Positions 9,952 through 19,312 are shown, counted from the stretch's first letter. The stretch is 64,000 nucleotides of DNA from an uncultured Dehalococcoidia bacterium (GCA_951813255.1 OX638353.1:1426001-1490000), one strand, 5' to 3'. The notes: generated from the letters alone by a model not told the origin. A program made the numbers and translations.

Positions 9952-11013
9952 ATGGCCACTCATACACCGGAAGAGATGGAGAAGTTCTACGACATCGTGG
10001 ACCAGACCAACCTGATTCCGGGTTGGCGGCGCAGCATGGCGGTGGAGTGGAAACCGCAACCCTATCTCTGGCGATGGGTAGACCTGGAGCCCTTGGCCCT
10101 GCGGGCTGGCGAACTAGTTACCCATAGCCGTGAGGTGGAGCGCCGCGTGTTGCGGCTGGCCAACCCCGGCCTGCAGGGCAAGATGGGCACAACGCCTACC
10201 ATGTCGGCGGCGGTGCAGCTGATCCTGCCCGGCGAGGTGGCACCGGCGCACCGCCACAGCCCCACTGCTATCCGTTGGATAGTCAAGGGCGAGGGGGCGT
10301 ATACGGGAGTGAACGGGGACCTATGTTATATGGAGCGGGGCGACCTGATTCTCACTCCAGCCTGGACTTGGCACGACCACGGCCACGAGGGAGCCGAGCC
10401 CATGATCTGGATGGACGGCCTCGACTGGCCCGTTGTGCGTTCCCTGGACGCCATGTTCTATGAGGACTATCCGGAAGACCGACACCCTGTGGTCGGGGTG
10501 GGCAACACACGTCACCGCTACGCTGCCGGCGGTCTGAAGCCTGCGTGGGAGACACACGAGGAGAGTTGGTCGCCTCTCTATCACTTCCGCTGGGCGGATA
10601 CACACCAAGCCCTGCACGACCTTGCGAAGGTAGGAGCCAGCCCCTTCGACGATGTGGCGATGGAGTTCACCAATCCCAACAGCGGCGGGCCGGTGCTGCC
10701 CACGATGTCCTGCTGGGTGCAGCTGATCCGTCCGGGCGTGCGCACCAAGGCACACCGCCAGACGAATAGCGCGGTGTACCACGTACATGAAGGGCAGGGC
10801 TACTCGATCATCGACGGGCAGAGGTTTGACTGGACCAAGGGTGATTTCTTCGTAGTGCCGTCATGGCGCTGGCACGAGCATGCCAATGAGGGCGACGAGC
10901 CGGCGATCCTGTTCTCCATCCAGGATACGCCCATAATGCAGTCCAGTGGCCTCTACATGGAGGAAGCCTACACAGAGAACGGCGGCCACCAGGAAATAAC
11001 CAGTCACTTCTAA
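9952..11013 (+). CDS. Bicupin dioxygenase, gentisate 1,2-dioxygenase-like (353 aa)
   Basis: Two cupin domains in one chain, as in gentisate 1,2-dioxygenase and related Fe(II) ring-cleaving enzymes. The N-terminal cupin carries the metal motif in PAHRHSPTAIRWIV (about residues 86-99) and a later histidine in the TWHDHGHE segment. The C-terminal cupin has the parallel KAHRQTNSAVYHV and WRWHEH segments. Length (about 350 aa) fits the family. The ATG at 9952 follows a strong AGGAGGGG. Gentisate opening would give maleylpyruvate, but no maleylpyruvate isomerase or hydrolase is adjacent, so the exact aromatic substrate is inferred only. Confidence 0.82.
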   Translation: MATHTPEEMEKFYDIVDQTNLIPGWRRSMAVEWKPQPYLWRWVDLEPLALRAGELVTHSREVERRVLRLANPGLQGKMGTTPTMSAAVQLILPGEVAPAHRHSPTAIRWIVKGEGAYTGVNGDLCYMERGDLILTPAWTWHDHGHEGAEPMIWMDGLDWPVVRSLDAMFYEDYPEDRHPVVGVGNTRHRYAAGGLKPAWETHEESWSPLYHFRWADTHQALHDLAKVGASPFDDVAMEFTNPNSGGPVLPTMSCWVQLIRPGVRTKAHRQTNSAVYHVHEGQGYSIIDGQRFDWTKGDFFVVPSWRWHEHANEGDEPAILFSIQDTPIMQSSGLYMEEAYTENGGHQEITSHF

Positions 11014-11040
11014 TCGGATCCCTTCACTCGAGTATGGACC

Positions 11041-12069
11041 GTGTCAGGACTGACTAGGCTGGTACAGTCCGCCGTCTCATTGGTCAAGCGCACGCCGTGG
11101 TGGCTACGCTTGGCGGTTGGCATATGCATTAGCGTCGTGCTGGGTTACCTAGCCCTGAAGGCGGTTGACTGGGGAGAGGTGCACCGAGCCTTCAGCGACC
11201 TCTCCATCAGCTTCGCCCTGTTGGGGCTTGGGGCGTACCTAGCCAGCCTCTTGTTCCGCGCCCTGCGTTGGCGTGTCCTGTTCGTGCATGAGAGGGTGTC
11301 GGTGCTGCAACTTGGCATCACGCAGAACGTGGGCACAGGTGTGAACAATATGCTGCCGGTGCGGGTGCTCAGCGAGCCTCTGCAGATGGCCATGCTCACC
11401 CAACGTTACAAGGTGTCCGCTCCCACTGCCTTGGCAACTTTGGCCACTGAGCACATGCTGGACATCGTAGCTACGGCAGCTTTGATGGGGGCAGGGGTTG
11501 CGCTGCTGCCTCAACTAAGGGGGCTCAGCATACAACTCAGCGGCTCGCTGATTCTGGGTGTGGTGAGCCTAGGAGCCTTCTACTTCATAATACGGGGTGT
11601 GCCCACGCTGCCCTTGGTGGGCAAGATACCTGCCTTCGAGCGCTGGACCCAAGCTATGGCATCGCTGCGACACGAACGAGCGCGGTTAGTGGCCTGCTTC
11701 TCATCTACGGTTGTCCACTGGGTGTTCCTGGGGCTGAGCGGCTGGTTCATAGCCCGAGGCTTGGGGCTAGAGGTGAACCTGCTGGCGTTGACGGTGATGT
11801 TCGCAGCGGCAGCGCTGTTCGTGAATTCGGTGCCCTCTGCCCCTGGGGCGGCGGGCACCTTCGAGTTCGCCATAATCTACACGCTGGGCTTTTTCGATGT
11901 GGCACGGGTGGATGCCGTGCCGTTCGCGTTCCTAATGCATGCGATCATTTTTCTCCCACCGATGCTGGTGGTGGCGCTAGTGGTAGCCAGGGACGGGTGG
12001 GGGCAGTGGGCGCGAAGAAGAGGACACACATCCTTGAGCAGGTTTGTGCCCAGCCAGGGCCCCAGCTAA
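11041..12069 (+). CDS. Flippase-like / lysylphosphatidylglycerol synthase TM-region family membrane protein (342 aa)
   Basis: Polytopic membrane protein with about seven to eight hydrophobic helices and the family-typical loops LPVRVLSEPLQMAML (about 104-118) and ATEHMLDI (about 136-143). It belongs to the UPF0104/AglD-like group, which includes the membrane half of MprF; stand-alone members are thought to flip or synthesise lipids or lipid-linked sugars. The start is GTG at 11041, 27 bp after the dioxygenase stop, with poor SD. It ends 23 bp from the convergent penicillin-acylase-like gene. Confidence 0.78.
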   Translation: MSGLTRLVQSAVSLVKRTPWWLRLAVGICISVVLGYLALKAVDWGEVHRAFSDLSISFALLGLGAYLASLLFRALRWRVLFVHERVSVLQLGITQNVGTGVNNMLPVRVLSEPLQMAMLTQRYKVSAPTALATLATEHMLDIVATAALMGAGVALLPQLRGLSIQLSGSLILGVVSLGAFYFIIRGVPTLPLVGKIPAFERWTQAMASLRHERARLVACFSSTVVHWVFLGLSGWFIARGLGLEVNLLALTVMFAAAALFVNSVPSAPGAAGTFEFAIIYTLGFFDVARVDAVPFAFLMHAIIFLPPMLVVALVVARDGWGQWARRRGHTSLSRFVPSQGPS

Positions 12070-12092
12070 GACTCAAGCTAGGGCGCCCAAAG

Positions 12093-14423
12093 TTAACCGG
12101 GCTGAACTGTCTGACACGACTCCGCTTCCGATGCCAACGTATCCCAGTTATACGTCATGGGCAGCATGGTCACCTGCTGCCATACCGGGGCTTGGTCGGC
12201 ATAGTGGGCGCTTCCGGGGTGGCCCGAAGACCCGAGAGGCACTACCCACCTGGAGCCCTCCCAGTCGGCAAGGTCGAAGGCGTAGCGGGACACCGACATG
12301 CTGGTCATGACGAACTGGTCTCCCGGCGAATAGGAGCCAGCCTGAGGGGTGTCGCCGTCGCCACCCATGGGCACCGATGGCGGATCCAGCAGCCCGTCGA
12401 GTTCCGGGAAGAATGCGCTCAAGGGATGGCGTGGGCGGGTATGATGCACCCTGCCCCAGAGCCAAGTGGTGACGTCAGGCCCGAGGCGTTGGCTCAGCTC
12501 GTTCAGGGCCTCTACGAAAGCCTCGGACATCATCAATGTCCAGTCGCACCCCTCTTGCAGGAGCGAACGGTCATCCGATTGAACCATACTTGGGAAGTGG
12601 GAACGCAAGCGGGCTACATGCCCTGGGCCGCCCCGCCCTGTGGGGCTAAAGGCCTCAGCAGCGAGCGGCCCTAGGATGGGCTCCAGTACTTTGCGAACCA
12701 AGCGGTCCTTGGTCGCGCTATAGATTGTCGGGGCCACCAAGTTGGGGGACATCTCGCCATCCCAATCGGACAGCCCCTTGCGGACTGCCTCAGCCAGAGG
12801 ATGGTCAACTTCCAGCGACGCCAGCTTTGGCGCAAGGAAGACCGCCGGGATGGATATCTTCTCGGAGTGGATGCCTGCCATGTCGTCCACTGTGGCCTCG
12901 CTCAATTTGAGGAGGCGGTGGGTCAGCCGGTCGGCGCGGAATCCGGGGGCGAAATCGAGAGCAATGTAGTGGGGATAGTCTTCTCTAGTAACCCGATTAT
13001 TGGCGGTCACGATGTACTTGCACGCGGGGTTGGTGGAGCGGGGCAACTCCTCGAAGGGCACATCACCTTCCCACTCGTGCTCCCCATCCCAGCCAGGCAC
13101 CGGCACCCAACGATTGGCCTCATGGCGCACCGGTATGCGGCCCCGGGTGAGATAGGCGATATTTCCGTCAACATCGGCATAGAGGAAGTTGTTTGCCGGG
13201 TCCACCCAGCAACGCATGGCAGCGTCCATGGCTTGCGTGGAGTCCACTTTCAACATGTTCAGTAGAGCATCGGCCCAAGGCTGGGCTTGGCAGGTGGCAC
13301 TGTAGCGGAAGGAGAGACCGACCCCCGAGTCGACTCCACCACCGATGACGGGACCATGGTGGGTGACAGGGACGTCCATCTGCACCGGGGCTTGACCGCG
13401 CACCTCGACGGTCTCGTGGTGTACTTCCAGTGGCAGCCATTGGCCCTTGAACTCATAGGACGGAGAGGTGCCTGCGCACAGGCGCTCCAGGTATAAGTCC
13501 TGGTAGTCGGCGCCGGTGTGGGTGACGCACCACGCCACGCGCTGGTTATGTCCGAAGTGAGGGAATCCCGGAACGCCGGGGAAGGAAAGGCCGATGACGT
13601 CGAACTCAGGGCAGGCCACATGGTTCTGGTAGTAGACGTTGGGGGTATCCAAGCCGCGATGGGGGTCCCCTGCCAGAATGGGGGATCCGGAAGCGGTGCG
13701 TTCGCCTGCAAGAACCCAATTGTTGCTGCCGACCTCGATAGTGTCCATGGGCTGCATCCAAGATTCGGCCTCGCGGAGCAAATCCGCGACCCCATCGACT
13801 GCCCCTTCGTACTCCTTGCCGGGCGGGACAATGACGAGCTGGCCCTTTTGATAGCCTGGGCACAGGGCAGCCATCTTCTCGGCCCCTAGCTGACGCAGCA
13901 GCCTGGCTCGCCACAGCTTTTGCTCGAAGACACCCATCAGGATGTGGCGAACCTTGAATACCCCCAAGGCATCGTGGGTGCGCCAAGGTTCAGGGGGAGA
14001 CTTGAGGAGACCGTACTCCACAGGTAGCGTGCTGGTTGTCTCGATGAAGGAGTTGACGCCAGCCGCGTATGCTTCCAGCATCACACGAGCAGCCTCGCTG
14101 ACGACTTCCAAGTCTGCCTCAGCGCTGGCTTCGAGCCGGAAGCTGCGCATCAGCTTGTCCTGCGCCAGCGCACCCGGTCCCACAAGCTCCGCAACTCGCC
14201 CGTAGGCCCTGCGCCGGTCGTAGTCCATCTGAAACAGGCGATCCTGAGCGGTGTAGAAACCTTGAATGAAGAAGGCATCCCAAGTACATCCCGCACGACC
14301 ATGAGGAATGCCCTGCGGGTCGCGGTACACCGTGGCCTCTTCCTTCAGGCCAGGTAACGAGACCATGGAGGTGGTGTCGGGCTGAAAGGAAGCAAGACTT
14401 TCGCGGTTAATGCCGGTCGTCAT
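12093..14423 (-). CDS. Penicillin acylase-family Ntn hydrolase (776 aa)
   Basis: Member of the penicillin amidase/acylase superfamily, which makes alpha and beta chains by autocatalytic cleavage before a serine. The nucleophile is Ser233 in VGSNNWVLAG, matching the SNxW start of the beta chain, and the ASGSPILAGDPH segment follows as expected. Length is normal. Family members cleave amide bonds of beta-lactams, acyl-homoserine lactones or N-acyl amino acids. Unlike periplasmic acylases, I see no signal peptide, so it may act in the cytoplasm. The start has a clear GAGGTGA ribosome site. It is convergent with the flippase-like gene and 60 bp downstream of the uracil-DNA glycosylase gene. Confidence 0.86.
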   Translation of the reverse strand: MTTGINRESLASFQPDTTSMVSLPGLKEEATVYRDPQGIPHGRAGCTWDAFFIQGFYTAQDRLFQMDYDRRRAYGRVAELVGPGALAQDKLMRSFRLEASAEADLEVVSEAARVMLEAYAAGVNSFIETTSTLPVEYGLLKSPPEPWRTHDALGVFKVRHILMGVFEQKLWRARLLRQLGAEKMAALCPGYQKGQLVIVPPGKEYEGAVDGVADLLREAESWMQPMDTIEVGSNNWVLAGERTASGSPILAGDPHRGLDTPNVYYQNHVACPEFDVIGLSFPGVPGFPHFGHNQRVAWCVTHTGADYQDLYLERLCAGTSPSYEFKGQWLPLEVHHETVEVRGQAPVQMDVPVTHHGPVIGGGVDSGVGLSFRYSATCQAQPWADALLNMLKVDSTQAMDAAMRCWVDPANNFLYADVDGNIAYLTRGRIPVRHEANRWVPVPGWDGEHEWEGDVPFEELPRSTNPACKYIVTANNRVTREDYPHYIALDFAPGFRADRLTHRLLKLSEATVDDMAGIHSEKISIPAVFLAPKLASLEVDHPLAEAVRKGLSDWDGEMSPNLVAPTIYSATKDRLVRKVLEPILGPLAAEAFSPTGRGGPGHVARLRSHFPSMVQSDDRSLLQEGCDWTLMMSEAFVEALNELSQRLGPDVTTWLWGRVHHTRPRHPLSAFFPELDGLLDPPSVPMGGDGDTPQAGSYSPGDQFVMTSMSVSRYAFDLADWEGSRWVVPLGSSGHPGSAHYADQAPVWQQVTMLPMTYNWDTLASEAESCQTVQPG

Positions 14424-14483
14424 GGGAAGTCACCTCTCTGGTGGTGTTGGCGCGTCTACGCCCGGGAACAGGTGAGGCAGGTA

Positions 14484-15170
14484 CTAGCCTGAATCCAAGA
14501 TTTCTCTGACCTTGGCGAAGATGTCCTCGAACATGGGGCGGGTGAGACGGCCCGTTTGGGTGTTCTGCTGACTGGGATGGTATGAGCCCAGAAGCACCAA
14601 GCCGTTGGACAGACGGCATAACGAGCCATGGCCGAACTTCGGGCGGGGTTTGGGTATCTCGATGTCGGCGTCCCGGGCGGCGGCCAGAAAGGCGTCGAAG
14701 GCTATCTTGCCCAACGCCACCACGACGCGCAAACCGGTTAGGAGTTGCAGTTCCCGCACCAGATAGGGGCGGCATGTCTCAAGTTCTACGGGCGTGGGCT
14801 TGTTGGCAGGCGGGGCGCAGCGGGCAGCAGCACTGATCAGAACGTCCTGGGCTTGCAAGCCGTCATCGCGATGCACCGATGTCGGCTGATTGGCGAATCC
14901 AAACTTATGTAAAGTGCCGTACACCCAGTCCCCGCTGCGGTCGCCGGTGAAAGCCCTGCCGGTGCGGTTACCGCCGTGGGCAGCTGGGGCGAGGCCCAAG
15001 AGCAGGAGACGTGAATCGGCGGGACCGAAGCTGGGAATGGGTCGGGCCCAGTAGTCCCACTCCATGTACATGCGCCTTTTCTTGCGCCCCACGTCGCGGA
15101 TGTATTCCGCCAAACGGGCACACTTGGTGCAGGCTACGATGTCGCCGTTCAGCTTCTCCAAGGCCTCCAT
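14484..15170 (-). CDS. Uracil-DNA glycosylase, family 5 (UDGb) type (228 aa)
   Basis: Base-excision repair enzyme removing uracil and possibly other deaminated bases from DNA. Motif A is GLAPAAHGGNRTGRAFTGD and motif B is YHPSQQNTQTGR, the family 5 pattern rather than family 4. Four cysteines fit the Fe-S cluster: a CTKC pair near residues 14-17 and later RCAPP and ETCRPY. The frame extends upstream to 15305, but ATG 15170 has GGAAGGA at ideal distance and leaves room for the divergent VOC gene, so I chose it. A TATACT hexamer at about 15203-15208 on the minus strand may be the -10. Confidence 0.88.
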   Translation of the reverse strand: MEALEKLNGDIVACTKCARLAEYIRDVGRKKRRMYMEWDYWARPIPSFGPADSRLLLLGLAPAAHGGNRTGRAFTGDRSGDWVYGTLHKFGFANQPTSVHRDDGLQAQDVLISAAARCAPPANKPTPVELETCRPYLVRELQLLTGLRVVVALGKIAFDAFLAAARDADIEIPKPRPKFGHGSLCRLSNGLVLLGSYHPSQQNTQTGRLTRPMFEDIFAKVREILDSG

Positions 15171-15258
15171 AGCTTCCTTCCAGCTACGCTCAAGATGCGC
15201 TAGTATACTACCCTGTCTCGGAGCCGGACCGCTGTCGTGCGACGCAGGAGGCCTACCC

Positions 15259-15612
15259 GTGGAAGTGCAGTCCATCAGTGCGGTCACTCTAGCCGTAAGC
15301 GACATGGCGCGCTCGGTAGAGTTCTACAGCGCTGCTGGGCTTGAACTGTTGTACGGAGGACCCAACCGCGACTTCACCAGTTTTCAAGCAGGTCAAGGTT
15401 ACCTGAACCTGACATTGCGCAGGGATTACGCGGCCCAGTGGTGGGGACGCGCCATCTTCTATGTCGCTGACGTGGACGCCGCCCACAGGCATGTGGTAGC
15501 TTCAGGACTTACGCCTGATACCGTCCCAGCCGATGCTCCTTGGGGGGAACGCTACTTCCACCTGACAGACCCCGATGGACACGAACTCAGCTTCGCCAAA
15601 CACCTCGGGTGA
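15259..15612 (+). CDS. VOC (glyoxalase/bleomycin-resistance) family protein (117 aa)
   Basis: Single VOC module of beta-alpha-beta-beta-beta halves: SAVTLAVSDMARSVEFY at the N-terminus and YFHLTDPDGHELSFAKH at the end. Metal-ligand-like positions include the C-terminal Glu of HELSF. These are small metalloenzymes or binding proteins; no specific reaction can be assigned. The frame is open from 15064, but the GTG at 15259 has GGAGG seven bases upstream and starts at the conserved strand. It is divergent from the uracil-DNA glycosylase gene. Confidence 0.78.
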   Translation: MEVQSISAVTLAVSDMARSVEFYSAAGLELLYGGPNRDFTSFQAGQGYLNLTLRRDYAAQWWGRAIFYVADVDAAHRHVVASGLTPDTVPADAPWGERYFHLTDPDGHELSFAKHLG

Positions 15613-15750
15613 CGGTCATCAGGGGAAGCCGCTGAAGGCGCGGCCTTGACACTGCAATTAGGGGTAGGGTTTACTTCCCAAGCACTCACTGGCTTAAGCG
15701 CAAATGCACCGGACCCCTCCCAACATCCCCGGAGAAATGAAGGACGCGGC

Positions 15751-16533
15751 GTGTCTTTGTTAGCCACTTGGCGCATCCCGCCGGGTTCGCTGGAATACCC
15801 TCTCATAGTGGCCCATCGCGGGGCGCATCATCGCGCCCCAGAGAACACCATTCCTGCGTTTCTCGACGCAGTGGAAGTGGGGGCCGACGCCGCGGAGATG
15901 GACGTCCATCTTTCCAGCGACCGTGAGGTTGTGGTGTTCCATGACCGCAGGCTGGAGCGGGCTAGCAACGGTCAAGGCTGGGTCAATCAACACACGCTGG
16001 AGCAGTTACGTTCCCTCTACCTAGCAAACGACCAGACCTACCGAATACCCACGCTTGATGAGGTGTTCGACCGTGTGCCCCGCGACTTCCTGCTGTGTGT
16101 CGAACTAAAGGCAAGAATAAGGTGCATCAGAGAGTTGCCTGAGCGCGTTGCCCAAGTGATCGCACGGCACGACCGCTGGGACACGACCTTGGTGCACAGC
16201 TTCAACCCTGTGTCCCTCTACTACATGCGCCATGCTTCCCCGCAGGCAAACGTCGGGTTTATCTGGGCACAAAGGCACCCAATGCCGTTGCGCCAGAGAT
16301 GGCTAAGCCCTTTGGCGCTCCCATACTGGGCAGTTCCGGCGGAGGACACCTATAGCGAGAAGGTGCTGGCTCACTTTCATGCTCAAGGCAAACCAGTCAT
16401 GGCTTGGGACGTGGATGCAGGGACCGAGATGGAGACCCTGGGGCGAACAGGGCTGGATGCCGTTGTGACAGACAACCCGCGGAGGCTCGTCGCTCAGAGA
16501 CCCTCGAGGCGACCAGTCGCCGCGGGAGCATGA
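15751..16533 (+). CDS. Glycerophosphodiester phosphodiesterase family protein (260 aa)
   Basis: GDPD-type TIM-barrel hydrolase that releases sn-glycerol 3-phosphate from glycerophosphodiesters. Catalytic signatures are visible: AHRGAHHRAPENTIPAF (His, Arg, Glu-Asn), AEMDVHLSSD (metal Glu/Asp), VVFHDRRLER (second His) and LCVELKA (metal Glu). The extra 35 residues of the longest frame (from TTG 15646) look non-conserved. GTG 15751 has GAAGGA six bases upstream and is preferred. No signal peptide is seen. An MFS gene follows on the same strand. Confidence 0.85.
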   Translation: MSLLATWRIPPGSLEYPLIVAHRGAHHRAPENTIPAFLDAVEVGADAAEMDVHLSSDREVVVFHDRRLERASNGQGWVNQHTLEQLRSLYLANDQTYRIPTLDEVFDRVPRDFLLCVELKARIRCIRELPERVAQVIARHDRWDTTLVHSFNPVSLYYMRHASPQANVGFIWAQRHPMPLRQRWLSPLALPYWAVPAEDTYSEKVLAHFHAQGKPVMAWDVDAGTEMETLGRTGLDAVVTDNPRRLVAQRPSRRPVAAGA

Positions 16534-16575
16534 TGCCACTAGCGCGACGGTTACCCGGACCAGAGGGCGTTTCTG

Positions 16576-17934
16576 GTGGCTGACAGCCGGGATGCCAACA
16601 AGGCGGACCGCGTCATGACGGACCCGGGCAAGAGGCCGCGCCTGCTGGACTACCTCGATATCAGCGTATACAGCTTCGGCCTGCGCGGCTTCACCTTTGC
16701 TATCTCCGCCATCCTAGTCCCACTACTGATCCTCGACCTGGTTCCCGGCGACCGCAAGAACACCTACCTCGGAATCGCAACTTTCGCTGCGATGATGTTC
16801 TCGGTCGTAGCTATCCCAGCTATGGGCGCCGTAAGCGACCGGATACGCCTCCCCTTTGGGCGGCGTGTGCCCTACATAGTCATAGGTACCGTTCTCGCCT
16901 GCATCCTCATGCCGGCCATGGCGCTCACCAATGATTACATACTGTTTGTGCTGGTGCTGATAGCCGTCACCCTGGGCGTAAGCGTCGCGCAAGGTCCCTA
17001 CCAAGCCTTCATTCCCGACAGTGTGCCAGCCGATAGACGTGGCATGGCATCGGGAGCGAAGACTCTTTTGGAAATACTCGGCATCGGCGTCATAGCTGGC
17101 TCCGTGGGCTATGTTGCCGGACGCTACGAGTCGCCTGACACGTTCCACTGGATATGGGCGGCTATAGGGCTGCTGATGTTCCTCTACTTCGTGCCTACAG
17201 TGATCACCATGATGACCGTCCATGAGGCTGACGCAGCGACGGCCGCTATTGAACACGAGACAAGGGCAAACGCTCCAGCGCGCCCCCCAATTCCCGACCC
17301 GCGCGACCGCTTCCTCCCTCCGGGGTTCGGCATGTATCTGGTGTCCCGTTTTCTGTTCCTGGCAGCCACCGGCGTGATCGAGACTTTTGGCCTTTTTTAT
17401 CTCCAGGACGTGATCCATGTAGAACGGCCCGGAGAAGCCGCCGGACAACTCAGCATCATCTTTGGGATGGCGGGTCTGGTCGGAGCTGCGGGCGCCGCCG
17501 CCGCATCCGACCGCATCGGATATCGCCCTCTGGTCGCCTTTTCCGGTCTGCTGGGGGCTATCGGCGTCGGCGTACTGCTGGTCTCCGACACCATTATGCA
17601 GGTCATCACAGGAGGTCTCATAGTTGGCGTGGCCGCTGGCGCGTTCTTCAGTGCAGACTGGGCCTTGGCGCTCGACTTGGTGGCCCCGGGCCGCGCCGCA
17701 CAACACATGGGCCTCACCAGCATCGCCACGGCCGGAGGAGCCGCCGCGTCACGCCTGCTCGGGTTTGGCGTGGACGCGCTGAACACGGGAGCCAGCGACC
17801 GGGGATACGAGGGAATGCTGCTGATTTGTGGCATAGCCTTCCTGCTGGGTGGTTTGCTGGTATTCGCCGTTCGACCAGCACGATCCCCGATCGTAGCCAC
17901 GTCCCAAGATACGAAAGAGGAACCTGAGCAATGA
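16576..17934 (+). CDS. MFS transporter (452 aa)
   Basis: Twelve-helix major facilitator with a GAVSDRIRLPFGRRVP segment between helices 2 and 3 (the MFS A-motif, about residues 77-92) and a matching ASDRIGYRP segment in the second half. The overall pattern resembles the glycoside/sugar-transporter and PucC-like branch of the MFS. The start is GTG 16576 with AGAGGG upstream. The stop overlaps the BtpA-family start (ATGA), so the two are co-translated; transported substrate unknown. Confidence 0.82.
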   Translation: MADSRDANKADRVMTDPGKRPRLLDYLDISVYSFGLRGFTFAISAILVPLLILDLVPGDRKNTYLGIATFAAMMFSVVAIPAMGAVSDRIRLPFGRRVPYIVIGTVLACILMPAMALTNDYILFVLVLIAVTLGVSVAQGPYQAFIPDSVPADRRGMASGAKTLLEILGIGVIAGSVGYVAGRYESPDTFHWIWAAIGLLMFLYFVPTVITMMTVHEADAATAAIEHETRANAPARPPIPDPRDRFLPPGFGMYLVSRFLFLAATGVIETFGLFYLQDVIHVERPGEAAGQLSIIFGMAGLVGAAGAAAASDRIGYRPLVAFSGLLGAIGVGVLLVSDTIMQVITGGLIVGVAAGAFFSADWALALDLVAPGRAAQHMGLTSIATAGGAAASRLLGFGVDALNTGASDRGYEGMLLICGIAFLLGGLLVFAVRPARSPIVATSQDTKEEPEQ

Positions 17935-18734
17935 TGCAGGACCTATTCGGAACAAATCACAAGCTGTTCCTAGGCGTGGTACACCTGCTTCCGATGCCTG
18001 GGTCGCCTCGCTGGGAAGGGGACTTCGATTCGCTGCTGCGCCGGGCCAGAGAAGAAGCTCTCACGCTGCAGGAGGGCGGTATCGACGGCATCATTGTGGA
18101 GAACTTCAATGACGCTCCCTACGCCAAGGGCCGTGTGGATGCCCACACCGTGGCCTCCATGACGCTAGCCATATCCGAGGTCATCAAGGCGGTGCAGGTG
18201 CCGGTGGGCATCAACGTGCTTCGCAATGACATCAAGAGCGCCCTATCGATGGCGATGGTCACCGGGGCAGCCTTCGTGAGAGCCAACACCCATTACGGGG
18301 TGATGGTCTCCGACGAGGGCATTATTGAAGGCGAGGCCTATGAGACTACCCGCTACCGCCGTCACCACTGTCCGCATGTAAAGATACTGGCCGACGTGCT
18401 GGTGAAGCACGCCACGCCCCTCGGCGACCAGGACATCGCTCTGGTCGCCGAGGACACTGTGAACCGGGGCTTGGCCGACGCCGTGATCGTCAGCGGGCCG
18501 CTTACCGGCTTGGCAGCGGATGTGGGCGAGGTTAACCGCGTGAAGGAAGTCGTCCCAGAGACCCCCGTGCTGGTAGGTAGTGGCGTCAACGCGTCCAACG
18601 CCCTCAGCTTCCTCCAAGCTGCAGATGGAGCGATAGTGGGCACGAGCTTGAAGGCCGATGGGAAGGTGGGAAATCCTGTGGAGTTGGAGCGGGTGAGGGA
18701 GTTGGCGGCGGTGTTTCGGGAGTTGGGGAGATGA
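17931..18734 (+). CDS. BtpA/SgcQ family TIM-barrel protein (267 aa)
   Basis: Cytoplasmic protein of the BtpA/SgcQ family, recognisable from GVVHLLPMPGSPRW (about 15-28), GGIDGIIVENFNDAPY and VPVGINVLRND. BtpA was named for a role in photosystem I biogenesis in cyanobacteria, but most homologues occur in non-phototrophs, often next to sugar or nucleoside genes, and their reaction is unknown. The start overlaps the MFS stop as ATGA, so a shared substrate (import plus conversion) is a fair inference. ATG 17934 is an alternative start. Confidence 0.83.
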   Translation: MMQDLFGTNHKLFLGVVHLLPMPGSPRWEGDFDSLLRRAREEALTLQEGGIDGIIVENFNDAPYAKGRVDAHTVASMTLAISEVIKAVQVPVGINVLRNDIKSALSMAMVTGAAFVRANTHYGVMVSDEGIIEGEAYETTRYRRHHCPHVKILADVLVKHATPLGDQDIALVAEDTVNRGLADAVIVSGPLTGLAADVGEVNRVKEVVPETPVLVGSGVNASNALSFLQAADGAIVGTSLKADGKVGNPVELERVRELAAVFRELGR

Positions 18735-18822
18735 GCAGCACGGCGACAAATAATGCGTACGCCTAAGCAGTGCGCCGAAAGGGATGCAGGTCAAACCGTA
18801 GGAGAGACGAAAGAGACAAACT

Positions 18823-19287
18823 ATGAACGAATTACGCGACATGTCCGAGCTTGAACTGCTCCGGACCTCCGCGGAGCCTATCGCTGAACTGCGTCGCCGC
18901 GGCGTTGTCAAGACCAGAAATAACCCCATCGCGGACTATACGGAGTGGCTGGTGTGCAATCGCCTTAAACTGCAGGTTCAAAGGAACTCTAAGGCAGGAA
19001 TTGATGCGGTCGACCCCCAAGACGTCCGCTATCAAATCAAGGGAAGGCAGTCCGCAGCCCAGTCCGTACAATTCGGAATAATTCGAGACCTCGACAACCT
19101 GTTCGATTACCTAATTGCAGTAGCCTTCAACGAGGACTACTCAGTTCGCTTTGCTACCAAAGTTCTATACCGAGCCGTTCTGAAAGTGGCACGTCCTAAC
19201 TCTTACCAAAATGGTCACATCTTGACCTTGACGGAGAAGATGTTGAAAGAGGAAGGCTTTAAGGATATTGGCCATCGCCTCGTGTAA
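18823..19287 (+). CDS. DUF6998-like protein with a PD-(D/E)XK-type motif (154 aa)
   Basis: Small soluble protein. The segment IADYTEWLV followed by GIDAVD and YQIKGRQ resembles the E...D...(Q)xK catalytic layout of PD-(D/E)XK nucleases, and the closing NGHILTL stretch matches what I recall for DUF6998 proteins. Composition is visibly more A+T-rich than the flanks, and the gene sits alone between a plus-strand operon and the convergent amidohydrolase gene, which suggests acquisition. Nuclease activity is a hypothesis; no modification partner is adjacent. Confidence 0.6.
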   Translation: MNELRDMSELELLRTSAEPIAELRRRGVVKTRNNPIADYTEWLVCNRLKLQVQRNSKAGIDAVDPQDVRYQIKGRQSAAQSVQFGIIRDLDNLFDYLIAVAFNEDYSVRFATKVLYRAVLKVARPNSYQNGHILTLTEKMLKEEGFKDIGHRLV

Positions 19288-19312
19288 CGGGGATAGCGCC
19301 CCACGAGCACCG

